Assembly: GCF_003992615.1 (NCBI RefSeq)
Contig: NZ_RZMY01000003.1
Location: 312,501 to 376,500 of the forward strand
DNA: 64,000 nt
Origin: Flagellimonas beolgyonensis
GTDB lineage: Bacteria > Bacteroidota > Bacteroidia > Flavobacteriales > Flavobacteriaceae
Direction of reading: 5' to 3'
A model generated the notes under the pieces. That model was given only the letters and a program-made list of their open reading frames with translations, ran no database searches and was not told the DNA's origin. The translations under genes and the position numbers were made by a program. Positions 39,341-48,306 of this stretch are shown piece after piece. Each line of letters opens with the position of its first letter. Positions within the stretch are counted from its first letter, which is position 1.

Positions 39341-40663
39341 ATGAAAAAACATGTGTTTTCTGCATTATCGTTGCTCTTTATTGGCGGTTTGCTTTCTGCC
39401 CAGGAAGTGAATTTTGAAGAGTACGATCTGGACAATGGGCTCCACGTGATCCTGCACCAGGACAATTCTGCTCCCGTAGTGACCACATCGGTCATGTACC
39501 ATGTGGGATCCAAGGATGAAGACCCGGACAAAACGGGATTTGCCCACTTTTTTGAACATCTCCTCTTCGAGGGCACCAAAAACATTGAAAGGGGCGAATG
39601 GGACAAGATTGTTTCCTCCAACGGGGGTACCAACAATGCCAACACCTTCTTGGACCGCACCTATTATTATGAAGTGTTTCCTTCCAACAGTTTGGAGGTT
39701 GGCCTTTGGCTGGAATCGGAACGCATGCTGCACCCGATTATCGGACAAGTGGGGGTCGACACCCAAAAAGAAGTAGTACAAGAGGAAAGAAGGCTCAGAG
39801 TTGATAATTCCCCCTATGGTGCATTTTTTGAACAACTCCTCTCAAATCTTTATACCAAACACTCCTACCGATGGGGCGTGATCGGGTCCTTGGACCACCT
39901 GGCCAGTGCTACGCTCGATGATTTCAAAAAATTCAACAAGACCTATTATGTACCCAACAATGCCGTATTGGTGGTTGCTGGGGACATTGATACTGAGAAA
40001 ACCAAGAAAATGATCGCCGATTATTTTGGTCCAATCCCAAGAGGTGAGGAAATCAAGCGGCCGAACATTCAAGAAGATCCGATCACCAATACCATTTTTG
40101 CCGAATACCGTGACCCCAACATCCAAATTCCAGCCATATTGTTGGCCTACCGAACTCCAGGACAGGGACAACGCGATGCTTATGTGATCAATATGATCTC
40201 CACCTACCTAAGCGATGGTGAAAGTTCCAAGTTGTACAAAAAATTGGTGGATGAGAAAAAGATGGCCCTTCAGATTTTCTCCGTGCCCATCGATGCCGAG
40301 GATTACAGTTCCTACATTGTGGGTGCGCTACCTGTGGGAGACAACACCATTCAAGACCTTAAAAAGGAAATCGATGAGGAAATCCTAAAGATCCAGATGA
40401 ATTTGATTTCCGAAAAAGATTATCAAAAATTGCAGAACAAGTTCGAGAACAATTATGTAAATGCAAACAGCAGTATTGAAGGGGTGGCCAATAATTTGGC
40501 CGAAAATTATATGCTGAAGGACAACACCAACCTCATCAACACAGAAATTGACATTTACCGCTCCATTACTCGTGAGGAAATTATGGAAGTGGCCAAAAAA
40601 TATTTGAAGGTGAACCAACGGGTAGAACTGGAGTATTTACCCACACAAAAAGATGCGAACTAA
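39341..40663 (+). CDS. M16 zinc peptidase, catalytic subunit
   Basis: Secreted insulinase-like M16 peptidase. A signal peptide (residues 1-20) is followed by the M16 N-terminal domain with the inverted zinc motif HFFEH at residues 69-73 and the distal Glu in EERRLR near 149, so it is catalytically competent. The C-terminal M16 domain completes 440 residues. It is followed two bases later by a second M16-like gene without the zinc motif; such pairs typically form a heterodimer in the periplasm. Substrates are probably peptides, but are unknown. Confidence 0.93.
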   Translation: MKKHVFSALSLLFIGGLLSAQEVNFEEYDLDNGLHVILHQDNSAPVVTTSVMYHVGSKDEDPDKTGFAHFFEHLLFEGTKNIERGEWDKIVSSNGGTNNANTFLDRTYYYEVFPSNSLEVGLWLESERMLHPIIGQVGVDTQKEVVQEERRLRVDNSPYGAFFEQLLSNLYTKHSYRWGVIGSLDHLASATLDDFKKFNKTYYVPNNAVLVVAGDIDTEKTKKMIADYFGPIPRGEEIKRPNIQEDPITNTIFAEYRDPNIQIPAILLAYRTPGQGQRDAYVINMISTYLSDGESSKLYKKLVDEKKMALQIFSVPIDAEDYSSYIVGALPVGDNTIQDLKKEIDEEILKIQMNLISEKDYQKLQNKFENNYVNANSSIEGVANNLAENYMLKDNTNLINTEIDIYRSITREEIMEVAKKYLKVNQRVELEYLPTQKDAN

Positions 40664-40664
40664 G

Positions 40665-42737
40665 ATGAACAAGTATATCCTATTTACCGTGCTGTCCCTT
40701 TTTATGGTGGCGGCCCATGCACAAATAGACCGAAGCAAACAGCCCAAACCGGGTCCTGCACCGGAAATCAATTTAAAAGAACCTGCCACTTTCGCGTTGA
40801 ACAATGGACTCAAGGTATTGGTGGTCGAAAACCATAAATTACCAAGGGTCAGGATCCAATTGACCATAGATAATCCTCCCGTTTTGGAGGGTGACAAGGC
40901 AGGTGTTTCCAGTCTTACCGGAAGCATGTTGGGCAAAGGTTCCAAGAATATTCCGAAAGACGACTTTTATGAAGAAGTCGATTTCTTGGGTGCAACCATT
41001 TCCATTGGAAACCAAAGTGCGTTTGCAAGCAGCCTTTCCAAGTATTTCCCAAGGGTTCTTGAACTTCTGGCAGATGCTGCCCTAAACCCCGATTTTAAAC
41101 AAGAGGAATTTGAAAAAGAAAAGGATTTACTGCTTACGGGACTAAAATCCGAGGAGAAGGATGTTTCTGCCATTGCGAATCGAGTAGAGGCAGCATTGGC
41201 CTATGGCAAAAATCACCCCTACGGCGAAATCACCTCGCAAGAGACCGTGAACAATGTAACCCTCATGGATGTGGAGCACTTCTACCGTTCCTATTTTGTG
41301 CCTGCCAATGCCTATTTGGTGGTCATCGGCGATGTGGAATTTGAAAATGTGAAGGAATTGGTGACCAAATTCTTCACCCCTTGGTCCAAAGCCGTACCTC
41401 CATCGTTCACCTATTCCGACCCGACGGATGCACAGTATACACAGATCAATGTGGTTGATGTGCCCAACGCCGTGCAATCTGAAGTGACCGTGGAGAACAT
41501 TACCAATTTGAAAATGAAGGATGCGGATTATTTGGATGCTTTGGTGGCCAATCGTATTTTGGGAGGTGGCTCACAAGCTCGATTGTTCAAAAACCTCCGC
41601 GAAGATAAAGGATACACGTATGGTTCCTATTCCGGAATTCGCGACAACAAGTACAGCCCCATGCGTTTCAATGCGTATGCTCAGGTACGTAATTCCGTAA
41701 CCGACAGTGCCGTTGTACAGATTCTTGAAGAAATAGATCGGATCACATCGGAACCCGTCAGCGAAGAAGAATTGAAAAACGCCAAGGCCAAGTACGCCGG
41801 AAGTTTTGTAATGGCATTGGAACGCCCCGAAACCGTAGCCAACTACGCCCTCAATATTGAAACCGAAGGATTGCCCAAGGATTTTTACAAAACCTACTTG
41901 GAGCGATTGGATGCCGTTACTGTGGAAGATGTACAAAAGGCTGCCAAAAAATATTTCTCTACCAGTAATGCCCGTGTCGTGGTTACCGGAAAGGGAAGCG
42001 ATATCATCGAAAATTTGGAAAAGGTTTCCTTTAAAGGCAAAACGGTTCCCGTGCTGTTTTACGATAAATATGCCAACAAAACCGAAAAACCGGATTACAG
42101 TGCAGCCATTCCCGAAGGTATGGATGCCAACACCATTTTGGAAAAATACATTGAGGCCATTGGTGGAAAAGCCAAACTGGACGGTGTGGAATCCTATTCC
42201 ATGGTGGCCGAGGCCGAAATGCAGGGCATGAAATTGGAACTTGAAATGAAGAAGACCACCAAGGACCAGTTTATGCAAGACGTGAAAGTGATGGGCAACT
42301 CCATGTCCAAACAAGTTTTGGATGGTGATTCTGGCTACGCCGTGGTACAGGGCCAGCGCAAAGATCTTACGCCTGAAGAAATCGAAAAGGTCAAGGAAGA
42401 ATCTTCAGCTTTCCCCGAACTGAATTATTTGGCAGCTGGCAATGTTACCTTGGAAGGTGTGGAGCAAGTTGGTGATTCCAAAGCCTACAAGCTTAAAATA
42501 AGTGATAGCAAATCTGCCTTTTACGATATGGAAACCGGACTTAAGGTTCAGGAAGTTACTACCCAAGAAGTGCAGGGACAGCAAATGACGAGCACCTTGG
42601 GGTATGGCGACTACCAAGAAGTATCCGGAATCAAATTCCCGTTCAAGATCATGCAGACCGTTGGGCCGCAAAGCTTCGAGTTCATGGTGAAGGAAATCAA
42701 AGTGAATGAAGGAGTGGATGCTTCGGACTTCAAATAA
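40665..42737 (+). CDS. M16-like non-catalytic subunit with C-terminal lipoprotein-carrier-like domain
   Basis: Periplasmic partner of the preceding peptidase. A signal peptide (ILFTVLSLFMVAAHA) precedes two M16 domains (about 30-480). The HxxEH motif is absent: the corresponding helix reads SSLTGSMLGKGSKN, so the protein is catalytically inert and probably acts in substrate binding. A C-terminal domain of about 195 residues (from ILEKYIEAIGGKAKLDGVES) resembles the curved beta domain of LolA/DUF-type lipoprotein-carrier proteins. This fusion gives 690 residues, well above a plain M16 subunit. Start ATG at 40665, 1 bp after the upstream stop. Confidence 0.9.
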   Translation: MNKYILFTVLSLFMVAAHAQIDRSKQPKPGPAPEINLKEPATFALNNGLKVLVVENHKLPRVRIQLTIDNPPVLEGDKAGVSSLTGSMLGKGSKNIPKDDFYEEVDFLGATISIGNQSAFASSLSKYFPRVLELLADAALNPDFKQEEFEKEKDLLLTGLKSEEKDVSAIANRVEAALAYGKNHPYGEITSQETVNNVTLMDVEHFYRSYFVPANAYLVVIGDVEFENVKELVTKFFTPWSKAVPPSFTYSDPTDAQYTQINVVDVPNAVQSEVTVENITNLKMKDADYLDALVANRILGGGSQARLFKNLREDKGYTYGSYSGIRDNKYSPMRFNAYAQVRNSVTDSAVVQILEEIDRITSEPVSEEELKNAKAKYAGSFVMALERPETVANYALNIETEGLPKDFYKTYLERLDAVTVEDVQKAAKKYFSTSNARVVVTGKGSDIIENLEKVSFKGKTVPVLFYDKYANKTEKPDYSAAIPEGMDANTILEKYIEAIGGKAKLDGVESYSMVAEAEMQGMKLELEMKKTTKDQFMQDVKVMGNSMSKQVLDGDSGYAVVQGQRKDLTPEEIEKVKEESSAFPELNYLAAGNVTLEGVEQVGDSKAYKLKISDSKSAFYDMETGLKVQEVTTQEVQGQQMTSTLGYGDYQEVSGIKFPFKIMQTVGPQSFEFMVKEIKVNEGVDASDFK

Positions 42738-42756
42738 TATTCAAATTAGAATAGAA

Positions 42757-42780
42757 AAGGGGCGCCATTTAGCGCCCCTT
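42757..42780. terminator. Terminator, M16 operon / OprC-like receptor
   Basis: AAGGGGCGC / GCGCCCCTT stem, 6-base loop, then a T run on the + strand and A run before it; placed between two converging genes, so likely used by both. Confidence 0.9.
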
Positions 42781-42794
42781 TTTTTATCCATAAA

Positions 42795-44906
42795 TTAAAA
42801 GCTATACTGAACGAATGCCGATAAATTTCGACCGGGATCGTTTATGGGTACACGACCGTAGTCTGCCTGGTTGACAAAAGAGAAATTCAAATGGTTGTGG
42901 TAGGCCACATCAAAAATGTTGGAAGCCGCTACCCCAACAGTGAAATGTTGGAATGGTTTGGTTCCAAAACTCAGGTCCATAATTCCGTAACCATCGGTTG
43001 TCTGTTCTCCAAAGGAAGTGGCGATTTCCGATTGCTTTGAAGCAATCGTGTACGTGGCCTTTGCCCATACTTTTTCTCGTTGAAACCCTAAATTGAACCG
43101 GGTCACCAAGGGGGGTGTCAACGGAAGGGATTCATCCAAGTCCTTGTTTTTGGCATACACATAGGATAGTTCTGTCTTGAAGTTGAAATCGGTCAAAAAT
43201 CCCAAATCAACATACAACTCGAACCCCGTTTTATAGGCCTCATCCAAATTGATGAACCTTTTTACCTCCGTGGGCGGTGCCATCGGCATGTATTTCTTGT
43301 TGAGATCGGGATCGATCACAGGCACTATATAATTGTCATAAAAGGCATAATACACCGATGCCCCGTAATCCAAACGATTGAAAACATACCCTTCAAATGC
43401 TGATTTTGCTTTCATACCCAATTCGAATTGGTTGTTCACCTCGGCATCCAAATAGGGGTTGCCCACATATTCGTAGGCATCTTGCCCAACGGTAAAATGG
43501 TTGATGTACCGTTCAATCATATTGGCCGAACGTACCCCACGACCATAGGCCAATTCGAAAAGCAGCTTGTTGTTGGCCATATATTTAAAGGATGTCGTAG
43601 TACTGATATTGTTCTCATTTCGAGTATCCAATTCGGGATATTCCGCCACAAAATCAGCTGCTGGGGCATCGATGGTGGAATGCACCAAATCATAACGAAC
43701 TCCAACGTTCATCAACAGTTTTTCGGAAATCGGATACTTTCCTTCCACAAAGGCACCAAAATCATCAATTTGGGCATCTTGCCAAACCTCATCCACAAAT
43801 TCCATGGGTGTGGGCAACAAATCCCCGTTCATATTCCGTTTTACCAAACGGGTTCGATTACCTGTCCTGCCCACAGAAAAGGCATCGACCCCGGTATAGA
43901 GTTTAAGCTCTTGAACAGGTCGCCATTCCAATTCCAGTCTGCCGCCCAACGTAGTGGCATCCACCTCGGAGACGGCTTCCGTCATCATAAAACTGGGTCG
44001 TAACGCATTGGTCATCACATGATCCACTTTGGAACGGTATAATTTGGCACTCAAACCTTTCAAAGTTCCGGTAAGGTCGGCCAATTTATAATCCAAGGAC
44101 AACACATTGCTGTCATCGATTTCAGTGTCCATGGGCAAGCCGGCATGCAATACATCCCTCCCAAAAGATTGCCTGAACCCAACTTGGATTCGTTGTTTCC
44201 CATTCGGGTTAAACCCAACCTGCACCCCATAATCGGTGCTTTTAAAGGAAGAGGGCACTTCGTTGCCATCGCCATCTTCATAATTTCCAAAATCACGGTA
44301 CCCCACATTCAGGTTTACATCGAAGGCATCGGCCACATATTTGAGGTTTGCGAACGTGGTCAGGGCGTTGCCGTTGTTCTCTCCCCCAAAATTAACCTTG
44401 CCGTGGTAACCTCTTTCTTGTTTTTCCACTTCTTGGGTAACCAAGTTGACGATACCGCCAAAGGTAGGCCCATACCTAAAGGTGTACGGTCCTTTAACCA
44501 CTTCGATTCTTTCAATTTCCTCCGGAATTACATGGGTGGTGATGGGATCCATACGGTTGGGGCAGGCATGCATAACTTTGGTGCCCCCATTGAACTGCAC
44601 GTTCAATTGCTCGTATTGGGAGGCTCGGAATGAGGGATCGATGGCATAATTGCCCCTTTTGATCAGGGAGAATCCATTGATGTCCCTAAAAAGATCGGCC
44701 ACATTCTTGGATTGCACCACCTTTTTCTCCGGCTCACTTTTAAACATGGAAAAAACAGGATCTGTCTTACTTTTTCCTTCGACCAGCACTTCGTCCAATT
44801 GCACTGGTTTTCGGGTTACACTATCGTTTACAGGTGCTACCTGCGCATAGGCCATACTGGCCCCAAAGAACAAAACACAGAGTTTTGCCATTGAACTTTT
44901 ATTCAT
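42795..44906 (-). CDS. OprC-like TonB-dependent copper receptor
   Basis: Outer-membrane TonB-dependent receptor with signal peptide (LCVLFFGASMAYA), plug (about 45-165) and barrel, ending in Phe; 703 residues. In the plug the segment MHACPNRMDPITTHV holds a CxxxM motif and matches the copper-binding motif of OprC-type receptors, so copper uptake is the likely role. This plug segment is followed by the family signature IEVVKGPYTFRYGPTFGGIVNLV. The upstream neighbour on the same strand is a small Cys-containing membrane protein, and a CRP/FNR-like palindrome precedes both, suggesting a copper or redox-regulated operon. Confidence 0.87.
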   Translation of the reverse strand: MNKSSMAKLCVLFFGASMAYAQVAPVNDSVTRKPVQLDEVLVEGKSKTDPVFSMFKSEPEKKVVQSKNVADLFRDINGFSLIKRGNYAIDPSFRASQYEQLNVQFNGGTKVMHACPNRMDPITTHVIPEEIERIEVVKGPYTFRYGPTFGGIVNLVTQEVEKQERGYHGKVNFGGENNGNALTTFANLKYVADAFDVNLNVGYRDFGNYEDGDGNEVPSSFKSTDYGVQVGFNPNGKQRIQVGFRQSFGRDVLHAGLPMDTEIDDSNVLSLDYKLADLTGTLKGLSAKLYRSKVDHVMTNALRPSFMMTEAVSEVDATTLGGRLELEWRPVQELKLYTGVDAFSVGRTGNRTRLVKRNMNGDLLPTPMEFVDEVWQDAQIDDFGAFVEGKYPISEKLLMNVGVRYDLVHSTIDAPAADFVAEYPELDTRNENNISTTTSFKYMANNKLLFELAYGRGVRSANMIERYINHFTVGQDAYEYVGNPYLDAEVNNQFELGMKAKSAFEGYVFNRLDYGASVYYAFYDNYIVPVIDPDLNKKYMPMAPPTEVKRFINLDEAYKTGFELYVDLGFLTDFNFKTELSYVYAKNKDLDESLPLTPPLVTRFNLGFQREKVWAKATYTIASKQSEIATSFGEQTTDGYGIMDLSFGTKPFQHFTVGVAASNIFDVAYHNHLNFSFVNQADYGRVPINDPGRNLSAFVQYSF

Positions 44907-44966
44907 TGATTTTATGTTTAAGATTTTACAAATTGGGCATTCACAATTGCCCTGTTCGGATGAATC

Positions 44967-45386
44967 TTAAACAATGGGAGGTTTGTTCAGGGAATAAATG
45001 AAGGTAAAGGAATAATGCTCCCGGTATTGGAACATATTGCTGTTTTGATGGTTTAATTCCTGTAATTGGAAATTGGGCAATTCCAAGTAAAAGACCAACT
45101 GCTGTTCCCATCCGATTACCGGCATGGGTTGTTCGTCCTCATCGGTTTGGGCCTGCAACATTTTGGCCAGCATACATTTTCCGTCGCACTTCAGCTCGGG
45201 CTTGTCCTTGTTCTCACAGAGCCGTTCAATAAAACCTTCGCGGTCGATGCTGTAATACACATACATGGAGGAAAACCGGAGATTGCTGATCATAACCAAT
45301 GCTATGAAAAGTACAATGTAAAACCCTTGGATTTTATTTGAAATACCAACTCGATTCAATGTGTAGGCAACATCTTTGAAGTGCAA
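44967..45386 (-). CDS. Small membrane protein with CDGKC motif, upstream of copper receptor
   Basis: Protein of 139 residues with one membrane segment (about 20-36) and a periplasmic part. It carries CENKDKPELKCDGKCMLAKM, a Cys cluster (Cys-x9-Cys-x3-Cys with a following Met) able to bind soft metals. Similar small proteins accompany TonB receptors in flavobacteria, as I recall. The start is uncertain: the first 15 residues are poorly conserved and a TTG at codon 10 could begin it. It lies 60 bp before the copper receptor gene on the same strand, so co-transcription is likely. Confidence 0.7.
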   Translation of the reverse strand: MHFKDVAYTLNRVGISNKIQGFYIVLFIALVMISNLRFSSMYVYYSIDREGFIERLCENKDKPELKCDGKCMLAKMLQAQTDEDEQPMPVIGWEQQLVFYLELPNFQLQELNHQNSNMFQYREHYSFTFIYSLNKPPIV

Positions 45387-45412
45387 ATGTAACCATCCAA
45401 GGAATTCCTTTA

Positions 45413-45428
45413 TGTGACAAAAGTCACT
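45413..45428. promoter_or_regulatory. CRP/FNR-like palindrome upstream of the copper locus
   Basis: TGTGACAAAAGTCACT contains perfect arms GTGAC/GTCAC (45414-45418, 45423-45427), with the TGTGA-N6-TCAC form bound by CRP/FNR-family regulators. It is 27 bp from the gene start at 45386. Confidence 0.45.
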
Positions 45429-45509
45429 TTGAACATTGCTTCATTTTCTTATGTTTAAACCCTTAATGACACTCTTCAATTGGTTATTTTTGACCTTAAA
45501 TACCTATCC

Positions 45510-45944
45510 ATGAAAAATATATTGATACTACTGGTTTGTTCAGTTCTAGTTTTAACAACTGCATGCAAAGAAGAAAAAAAAGTAGATGAAGGCCCATCCC
45601 AAATGGAGCAAGTACTTGCCGTACATGATGAGGTAATGCCCAAAATGAAGACCATCGGCAACTTGGTCGGTGAGCTTAAGAGCAAGGTGGACTCCACAGC
45701 AATGGGACAGCAGTATGAAGTGGCCATGAAAGACCTTCAGAATGCGCATAAATCCATGATGGATTGGATGCAGAATTTCGGGACCCGTTTTGATCAGGAT
45801 GATATTCGGATGAAAAAGGAACTGACCGAACAAAAGCAACAATGGCTGGACGAGGAGGAACTAAAAGTAAAAGCCCTTAAAGAAGAAATAAACGGAAGTA
45901 TTGAACGGGCCGAGGCCCTTTTGAACAAAACAAAAGAAAACTGA
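45510..45944 (+). CDS. Lipoprotein with coiled-coil, unknown function
   Basis: Predicted lipoprotein of 144 residues. The signal peptide ILILLVCSVLVLTTAC gives a lipidated Cys19. The rest is helical and rich in Met, Lys and Glu (MEQVLAVHDEVMPKMKTIGN; then a coiled-coil EEELKVKALKEEINGSIERA), like a small periplasmic helical-bundle protein. The ATG at 45510 is chosen, since the frame upstream reads into the promoter zone (TATTTTTG at 45485-45492). It converges with gldD and ends immediately beside it. Not assigned to a known family. Confidence 0.75.
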   Translation: MKNILILLVCSVLVLTTACKEEKKVDEGPSQMEQVLAVHDEVMPKMKTIGNLVGELKSKVDSTAMGQQYEVAMKDLQNAHKSMMDWMQNFGTRFDQDDIRMKKELTEQKQQWLDEEELKVKALKEEINGSIERAEALLNKTKEN

Positions 45945-46502
45945 TCAATTGTTCCACCGAAGGCTTTCCATGATTCTACGGATATCGTTCTCCAGGTATT
46001 TTGCAGCGGGAAGAATGGAATCGTAATTGGGTTTTGCGTAGAAATACAAGGAGCCCGTTACAAAATGGTTGATGCTATCGGTGACGTAAAATTGGGATTG
46101 TGACGCGGCATTTCCGCTCACTTCGTAGAACATTCCATAAACCCCGGCTTCGGGATGGCTGTATTCCTTCGGTAAAATCTGATCCGCCTTTACCACGTGC
46201 TCATACGTGAGTTTTTCTGCGTCGATCATGAGCTCCCGTAAGTTCCCTTCCACCTTTTTATATGTAAGAAATATTGATCCTTTCATTTGAGGGTAATCCA
46301 GCACCAAGGAACAATCGTTGTTTTCCTTGATTTGGGACAGATTGTTTTGGTCGAAGGTATATGGACAGTCCAAATTTGTCTGCAAATAGGTCCCTTCTGG
46401 ATACTCCAAACGGAGCATTGCCTTTGGTTTTGGCAGTACATTCTCTTTACAGCCCACGGCTAAAACTATAAGAACCAATCCAAATAAAAGGCTATTTCTC
46501 AT
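45945..46502 (-). CDS. gldD: Gliding motility lipoprotein GldD
   Basis: Lipoprotein required for gliding motility and associated with the type IX secretion/gliding machinery of Flavobacteriia. The lipobox is AVGC (Cys18). The body (FDQNNLSQIKENNDCSLVLD, YPQMKGSIFLTYKKVEGNL, GVYGMFYEVSGNAASQSQFY) matches the GldD family. At 185 residues it is full length. It overlaps gldE by 11 bp and is the last gene of the mutY-ssb-gldE-gldD run, the usual flavobacterial order. The gldA/F/G and other gld loci are not in the window. Confidence 0.92.
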   Translation of the reverse strand: MRNSLLFGLVLIVLAVGCKENVLPKPKAMLRLEYPEGTYLQTNLDCPYTFDQNNLSQIKENNDCSLVLDYPQMKGSIFLTYKKVEGNLRELMIDAEKLTYEHVVKADQILPKEYSHPEAGVYGMFYEVSGNAASQSQFYVTDSINHFVTGSLYFYAKPNYDSILPAAKYLENDIRRIMESLRWNN

Positions 46503-47802
46503 TGGGCAAAATTACTTTTATGCGTTTTAATCTTTTTTTGTCCAGGCTCTCTACCACAAATTGGTACTCATTGAAAAAGACCTTTTCTCCCATTTTTGGA
46601 AAACTGCCCGATATTTCAAGTACAAACCCTGCAATGGTCTCGGACTCCCCTTTTTTACTTTCAAATTCTTCTTCGTCTTCCATCTTTACCACACGATAAA
46701 AATCCTTGAGTGCGGTCTTCCCGTCAAACACATAGGTATGGTCGTCCAATTTGGAGAAGATCAGGTCTTCATCATCGAACTCATCGCTGATATCCCCAAC
46801 AATTTCCTCGATAACATCTTCCAAGGTAACAATCCCGGAAGTGCCTCCATATTCATCCACGACCACGGCCAAATGGTTTTTCTTTTCCTGAAATTCAAGC
46901 AAAAGATCGTCCAATTTTTTGTTTTCTGGCACAAAATAAGGCTCTCTGATCAGCGACATCCAATTGAAACTTTTCCTTTCGATATACGGCAAAAGATCTT
47001 TTACATAAAGTACACCCAAAACGTTGTCCATGTTTTCGGAAAACACCGGAATCCTAGAATACCCGTTCTTTTTGATTTCGAGCAACACTTCGGGAAATTT
47101 CATTTTTTCGTTGAGGGCAAAAATGTCGATCCGCGGACTCATTACCTGTTTGGTATCGGTATTTCCAAAGGTGACAATGCCTTCCAAAATCTTTTGCTCC
47201 TCTTTGGTGGTATCCCCTTCGGAGGCCAACTCCAGTGCCTGTGATAAATGGTTAACACTCAAATTCGATTTTTTCTTTCCCAATTTATCCTCCAAGAACA
47301 AAGTTGCCGAGCGCATGGGCCCGCTCAAAGGGGTAAACAGAAAGTTGAGTCCTTTTAAGGGTACGGCCATGATCTGTGAAAACTGTACCCTGTTCCTATT
47401 GGCATAGATTTTTGGCAGGATTTCGCCGAACATCAAAATAAGGAATGTGGCCACGACCACTTCCAGTACAAACCGCCATGTGCCTTCAATATTGGAAAAC
47501 AGGGTGTCGCCAATGGAACTGAACAGCAATACAATACCAATATTGATTGCATTGTTGGTAATCAAAATGGTGGCCAACAACTTTTTAGGTTTGTCCAGAA
47601 GACCGACAATAAGCTTTCCCTGGGTGGAACCATCTTCTTCCAGCTCGTTCAAATCGGTCTGCGAGAGACCAAAAAGGGCCACCTCAGCTGCCGATATCAA
47701 CGCGGAGCATGCCAAAAGAAAGACCATCACAATCACTTTTAAAGTGAATATTCCGCTAAGGGCCAAAATCGAAATTGATAAACAATGGGGCTCGGGATCC
47801 AA
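46492..47802 (-). CDS. gldE: Gliding-associated CNNM/CBS membrane protein GldE
   Basis: Membrane protein related to CorC/CNNM transporters, needed for gliding in flavobacteria. The N-terminal DUF21/CNNM domain has about four membrane segments (residues 20-165; LISAAEVALFGLSQTDLNEL), followed by two CBS domains (about 205-330) and a C-terminal transporter-associated domain. CBS segments such as VLGVLYVKDLLPYI and VVDEYGGTSGIVTLEDVIEEIVGDI are clear. It is between ssb (26 bp) and gldD (11-bp overlap). Confidence 0.92.
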   Translation of the reverse strand: MDPEPHCLSISILALSGIFTLKVIVMVFLLACSALISAAEVALFGLSQTDLNELEEDGSTQGKLIVGLLDKPKKLLATILITNNAINIGIVLLFSSIGDTLFSNIEGTWRFVLEVVVATFLILMFGEILPKIYANRNRVQFSQIMAVPLKGLNFLFTPLSGPMRSATLFLEDKLGKKKSNLSVNHLSQALELASEGDTTKEEQKILEGIVTFGNTDTKQVMSPRIDIFALNEKMKFPEVLLEIKKNGYSRIPVFSENMDNVLGVLYVKDLLPYIERKSFNWMSLIREPYFVPENKKLDDLLLEFQEKKNHLAVVVDEYGGTSGIVTLEDVIEEIVGDISDEFDDEDLIFSKLDDHTYVFDGKTALKDFYRVVKMEDEEEFESKKGESETIAGFVLEISGSFPKMGEKVFFNEYQFVVESLDKKRLKRIKVILPNEK

Positions 47803-47827
47803 TATGGTTTCTCTTTAATCGATATTC

Positions 47828-48283
47828 TTAGAATGGTAGATCATCATCCTCTTCCGTGTCATTTACGGGTGCTGCCGGACCAGTGGACCTAGCCGGTTCA
47901 TCATGCATTGGGGCACTGGATGTCTGGCCGCCATCCATACCTTCTTTTTTGGTGCTTAAAAAAGTAAAGTCCTGTACATGGACCTCAGTGGTATATCTCA
48001 TATTGCCATCCTCGCCCTGCCACTGTCTGTTTTTTAAACGTCCTTCAACATACACCTTATCCCCTTTACTCAGGTATTTTTCACATATTTCAGCGGCCTT
48101 GTTCCGTACCACGATATTGTGCCAATCCGTGGTGGTCACCTTTTCACCCGTTTGCCGGTTGGTGTAGGATTCATTGGTGGCCAATGGAAATCTGGCAATA
48201 CAGTTCCCTCCTTCAAAATAGTGAATTTTCACTTCGTCTCCCAAATGCCCGATCAGCATTACTTTATTTAATGTTCCGCTCAT
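47828..48283 (-). CDS. ssb: Single-stranded DNA-binding protein
   Basis: Binds ssDNA during replication and repair and recruits partner enzymes. The OB fold (about 1-108) begins MSGTLNKVMLIGHLGDEVKI, with DWHNIVVRNKAAEICEKYLSKGDKVYVEGRL in the middle (split in family alignments). The linker is Gly/Ser/Pro-rich and the acidic tip DDDLPF ends the protein. At 151 residues it is normal. A similar tip is found in the DUF3127 protein at 23204. It lies between mutY and gldE; a TACTTTTG box (reverse of 48299-48306) just after mutY may give ssb its own promoter. Confidence 0.96.
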   Translation of the reverse strand: MSGTLNKVMLIGHLGDEVKIHYFEGGNCIARFPLATNESYTNRQTGEKVTTTDWHNIVVRNKAAEICEKYLSKGDKVYVEGRLKNRQWQGEDGNMRYTTEVHVQDFTFLSTKKEGMDGGQTSSAPMHDEPARSTGPAAPVNDTEEDDDLPF

Positions 48284-48306
48284 AATTCTTTAATTAATCA
48301 AAAGTA

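Noticed and set aside
41571..42314. Long open frame (247 codons) on the minus strand
   Set aside because: It lies wholly antisense to the second M16-like gene; its product is rich in Phe, His and Gly, the usual sign of a mirror frame, and has no domain.
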